This document shows, in pieces, positions 6,966 to 8,612 of a stretch of DNA of 8,612 nucleotides. The notes beneath the pieces were generated by a model. The model ran no database searches and was not told where the DNA came from. It saw nothing but the letters and a program-made list of their open reading frames with translations. Made by a program: the position numbers and the translations under genes. Positions within the stretch are counted from its first letter, which is position 1. Every line of letters starts with the position of its first letter. Source of the stretch: Actinomycetota bacterium (lineage in GTDB: Bacteria > Actinomycetota > Actinomycetes > Nanopelagicales > Nanopelagicaceae); NCBI GenBank assembly GCA_026392815.1, contig JAPLBI010000059.1:1-8612 (forward strand), read 5' to 3'.

Positions 6966-7656
6966 GTGGAGATTCATAAGATACCTGCGCTGCGCTCACC
7001 AATCATGGTTATCGCTTTCTCTGGTTGGAACGATGCTGCTGAAGCGGCAACTGGGACTTTCTACACCACAGTTTGCAAACGACTTTGTAATTGTTCGTGG
7101 CGTTGAACCTTCGATGAAATGGCGCACATTTACCCATCAACTATTAGATCTCGCCGATGATTTAGAAGTATCAACGATTATTACCTTAGGTTCAATGCTC
7201 GCTGATGCGCCACATAGTCGCCCAATAACTGTTACGGGATCAGGTGCCCACCCTGACATTGCCAAGCGTTTAGGAATAGAAGTAAGCCGTTATGAGGGAC
7301 CAACCGGAATTCTTGGTGTCATCCAAGATGCATGTCTGCGACGTGGAATCGATGCGATTTCACTCTGGGCAGCCGTTCCTCACTATGCGAGTAGCTCACC
7401 ATCTCCGAAGGCAACTCTCGCGTTGATAAACGCTTTAGAGGATTTTTTAGAGATCGAATTCCCATTGGGTGAGTTAAATGATCACGCCCAAGAATGGGAG
7501 AAGGAAGTTGATGAGTTAACGCAGGAAGATAGTGAGATCGGAGATTACGTTAAAGCGTTGGAAGAGAGTAAAGATAGCGCCGCCTTCTCTGATGTCTCTG
7601 GCGATGAAATTGCCCGTGAACTAGAGAAATTCTTAAGACGACAAGAAGGCAGTTAG
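6966..7656 (+). pseudogene. PAC2-family protein gene with internal deletion and frameshift
   Basis: PAC2-family proteins resemble the eukaryotic proteasome assembly chaperone 2 and are widespread in actinobacteria; their bacterial role is unclear. From GTG 6966 the frame encodes EIHKIPALRSPIMVIAFSGW and then NDAAEAATG, the conserved family N-terminus. It then runs out of similarity and stops at TGA 7104-7106 (46 codons). The conserved body continues in another frame from about 7054: GLSTPQFANDFVIVRGVEPS, then MKWRTF, TLGSMLADAPHSRP, YEGPTGILGVIQDACLRRGI, SLWAAVPHYASSSPSPKATLAL and a C-terminal acidic helix, ending at TAG 7654-7656. The segment normally between these parts, with the aspartate- and aromatic-rich D-x-Q-x-x-RP block, is missing: about 30 plus 200 residues remain where the family has roughly 280-290. 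The missing length must be 2 modulo 3. Both flanks look well conserved, so the lesion is recent or an assembly error. An open 230-codon frame from ATG 6964 does exist and could yield a protein with a scrambled N-terminus. Confidence 0.75.
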
Positions 7657-8612
7657 AAAGCGATACCGAGCAAGGTATCAATCGCGCGCGATAGCTCTCC
7701 CGGGCTTCCGCCAATTTTTCCAGCGTTAGTATCTGCCAGCCAGTTTCGCAGAGCCTTGATAGCCCGTGGAGTATCGAGATCATTTGAGAGCGCAGCAATA
7801 ATTTCATTGATAGTGGCTTCTGTTGGTGCAACTTCCATACGCGAGAGCGCAATACGTAGTTGCTCCATAAACTCCTCAGCGTTAACTAGATCTGTATCCG
7901 TCCACATATGGTCGCTGCGATAGTGATGGCTTAACAAAGCCAGGCGAATCGCCATCGCATCACGACCTTCTTTGAGCAAATTAGAGACCAGAACAAGGTT
8001 TCCCTTAGATTTACTCATCTTTTCGCCATCGAGTCCGATCATTCCCGCGTGAACATAATGCGTTGCAAACTCGCGTCCGTTGATCATCTTCGACTGCGCA
8101 GCAGACATTTCATGATGTGGAAAAATCAAATCGCTTCCGCCACCTTGGATATCTATCGAGGTTGCATCGCCTTCTGCAATATCTAAATAATTGAGCGCTA
8201 TTGCACAGCATTCGATATGCCATCCTGGACGACCAGCACCATATTCGCTTTCCCAGCCCGGTTCATTGGGGCGTTGAGCGAGCCATAGAAGGGCATCAAG
8301 TGGATCTTTCTTTCCAGGCTTTAAGGGATCTCCCCCACGTTGCGCGAATATCTCGAGCATCTCTGGTTGAGATAAATTCGAACGTCGGCCAAAGTCGGCA
8401 TCACTTCTAACTTCGAAGTAGAGATCTTGGTCCACCTTATAGACCGTACCCTCTTCTTGGAGCGTCTTAATTGCGCTTATTACTTCAGGAATCGCTTCAA
8501 CTGCTCCGATGTAATGAGCTGGTGGAATCACATGCAGTGCGACCATATCCGACTTGAAGAGCTCAATCTGTGAGTGAGCCAGATCTTTCCAGTCGATGCC
8601 ATCGCGGGCGGC
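7653..8612 (-). CDS. mshC: Cysteine--1-D-myo-inosityl 2-amino-2-deoxy-alpha-D-glucopyranoside ligase MshC, C-terminal part
   Basis: The frame is open to the right edge, so the real start lies outside; 319 residues are visible of an expected roughly 410. MshC joins cysteine to glucosaminyl-inositol in an ATP-dependent step of mycothiol synthesis, the main low-molecular-weight thiol of actinobacteria. It is related to cysteinyl-tRNA synthetase. Visible signatures are LHVIPPAHYIGAVEAIP, FAQRGGDP followed by KDPLDALLW, GRPGWHIECCAIA with the metal-binding region, GGGSDLIFPHHEMSAA and HAGMIGLDGEKMSKSKGN with the KMSKS loop at visible residues 198-202. The GKKDPLDALLW and GRPGWHIEC wording, and the lack of the anticodon-binding C-terminal domain of CysS, favour MshC. 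The N-terminal HIGH motif and first zinc cysteine are not in view. The methionine at 8546 is internal, because the MshC-like sequence AARDGIDWKDLAHSQIELFK precedes it. The stop codon overlaps that of the convergent PAC2 gene (TTAG, 7653-7656). Confidence 0.95.
   Translation of the reverse strand, partial: AARDGIDWKDLAHSQIELFKSDMVALHVIPPAHYIGAVEAIPEVISAIKTLQEEGTVYKVDQDLYFEVRSDADFGRRSNLSQPEMLEIFAQRGGDPLKPGKKDPLDALLWLAQRPNEPGWESEYGAGRPGWHIECCAIALNYLDIAEGDATSIDIQGGGSDLIFPHHEMSAAQSKMINGREFATHYVHAGMIGLDGEKMSKSKGNLVLVSNLLKEGRDAMAIRLALLSHHYRSDHMWTDTDLVNAEEFMEQLRIALSRMEVAPTEATINEIIAALSNDLDTPRAIKALRNWLADTNAGKIGGSPGELSRAIDTLLGIAF

Noticed and set aside
8544..8546. ATG at 8546 as the mshC start.
   Set aside because: The frame continues upstream to the window edge with clear MshC sequence (AARDGIDWKDLAHSQIELFK), so the methionine is internal and the gene is partial.
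7653..8612. Cysteinyl-tRNA synthetase (CysS) instead of MshC.
   Set aside because: The GKKDPLDALLW and GRPGWHIEC blocks, the short C-terminus without an anticodon-binding domain, and the actinobacterial PAC2/metH context fit MshC better.
1..8612. A previously undescribed multi-gene system or mobile island.
   Set aside because: Every gene belongs to a known family in the expected actinobacterial order, with no integrase, transposase, terminal repeats or compositional break seen.

Overview
The window is chromosomal housekeeping DNA from an actinobacterium. The markers are mycothiol synthesis (mshC), the PafB/PafC regulator pair, a PAC2-family gene and the gene order mshC - PAC2 - metH - (HAD) - RecB-like - trmI - pafB - pafC, which as I recall it matches the order and strands of the Mycobacterium tuberculosis Rv2130c-Rv2095c region apart from missing blocks. 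Base composition is only moderate in GC, many third positions are A or T, and genes overlap or nearly touch. This points to a compact, lower-GC actinobacterium such as the planktonic freshwater Nanopelagicales (acI) type. That lineage assignment is inference.

Layout, left to right: the start of pafC (minus, cut by the left edge), pafB (minus) and trmI (minus) form an overlapping trmI-pafB-pafC run. A 49-base divergent gap separates it from a plus-strand RecB-like PD-(D/E)XK nuclease with a predicted Fe-S cluster. That gene converges on and overlaps a HAD phosphatase (minus), which is coupled to metH (minus) through a 4-base overlap. A 29-base divergent gap follows, then a plus-strand PAC2-family gene that appears to carry an internal deletion with a frameshift. 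Last is mshC (minus, cut by the right edge). No intergenic stretch exceeds 50 bases, and I see no tRNA, rRNA, mobile element, CRISPR array or riboswitch.

The genes cover small-molecule thiol and methyl metabolism (mycothiol ligase, B12-dependent methionine synthase), tRNA m1A58 methylation, nucleic acid processing and DNA-damage transcription control.

Two points merit attention. First, trmI runs directly into pafB with a 17-base overlap, so the Pup-proteasome block (mpa/arc, dop, pup, prcB, prcA, pafA) that commonly sits between them is absent here. Second, the PAC2 gene keeps its conserved N-terminal motif in one frame and its conserved body in another, with roughly 55 residues missing at the junction. 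I found no evidence of a new defence system or other undescribed multi-gene system.
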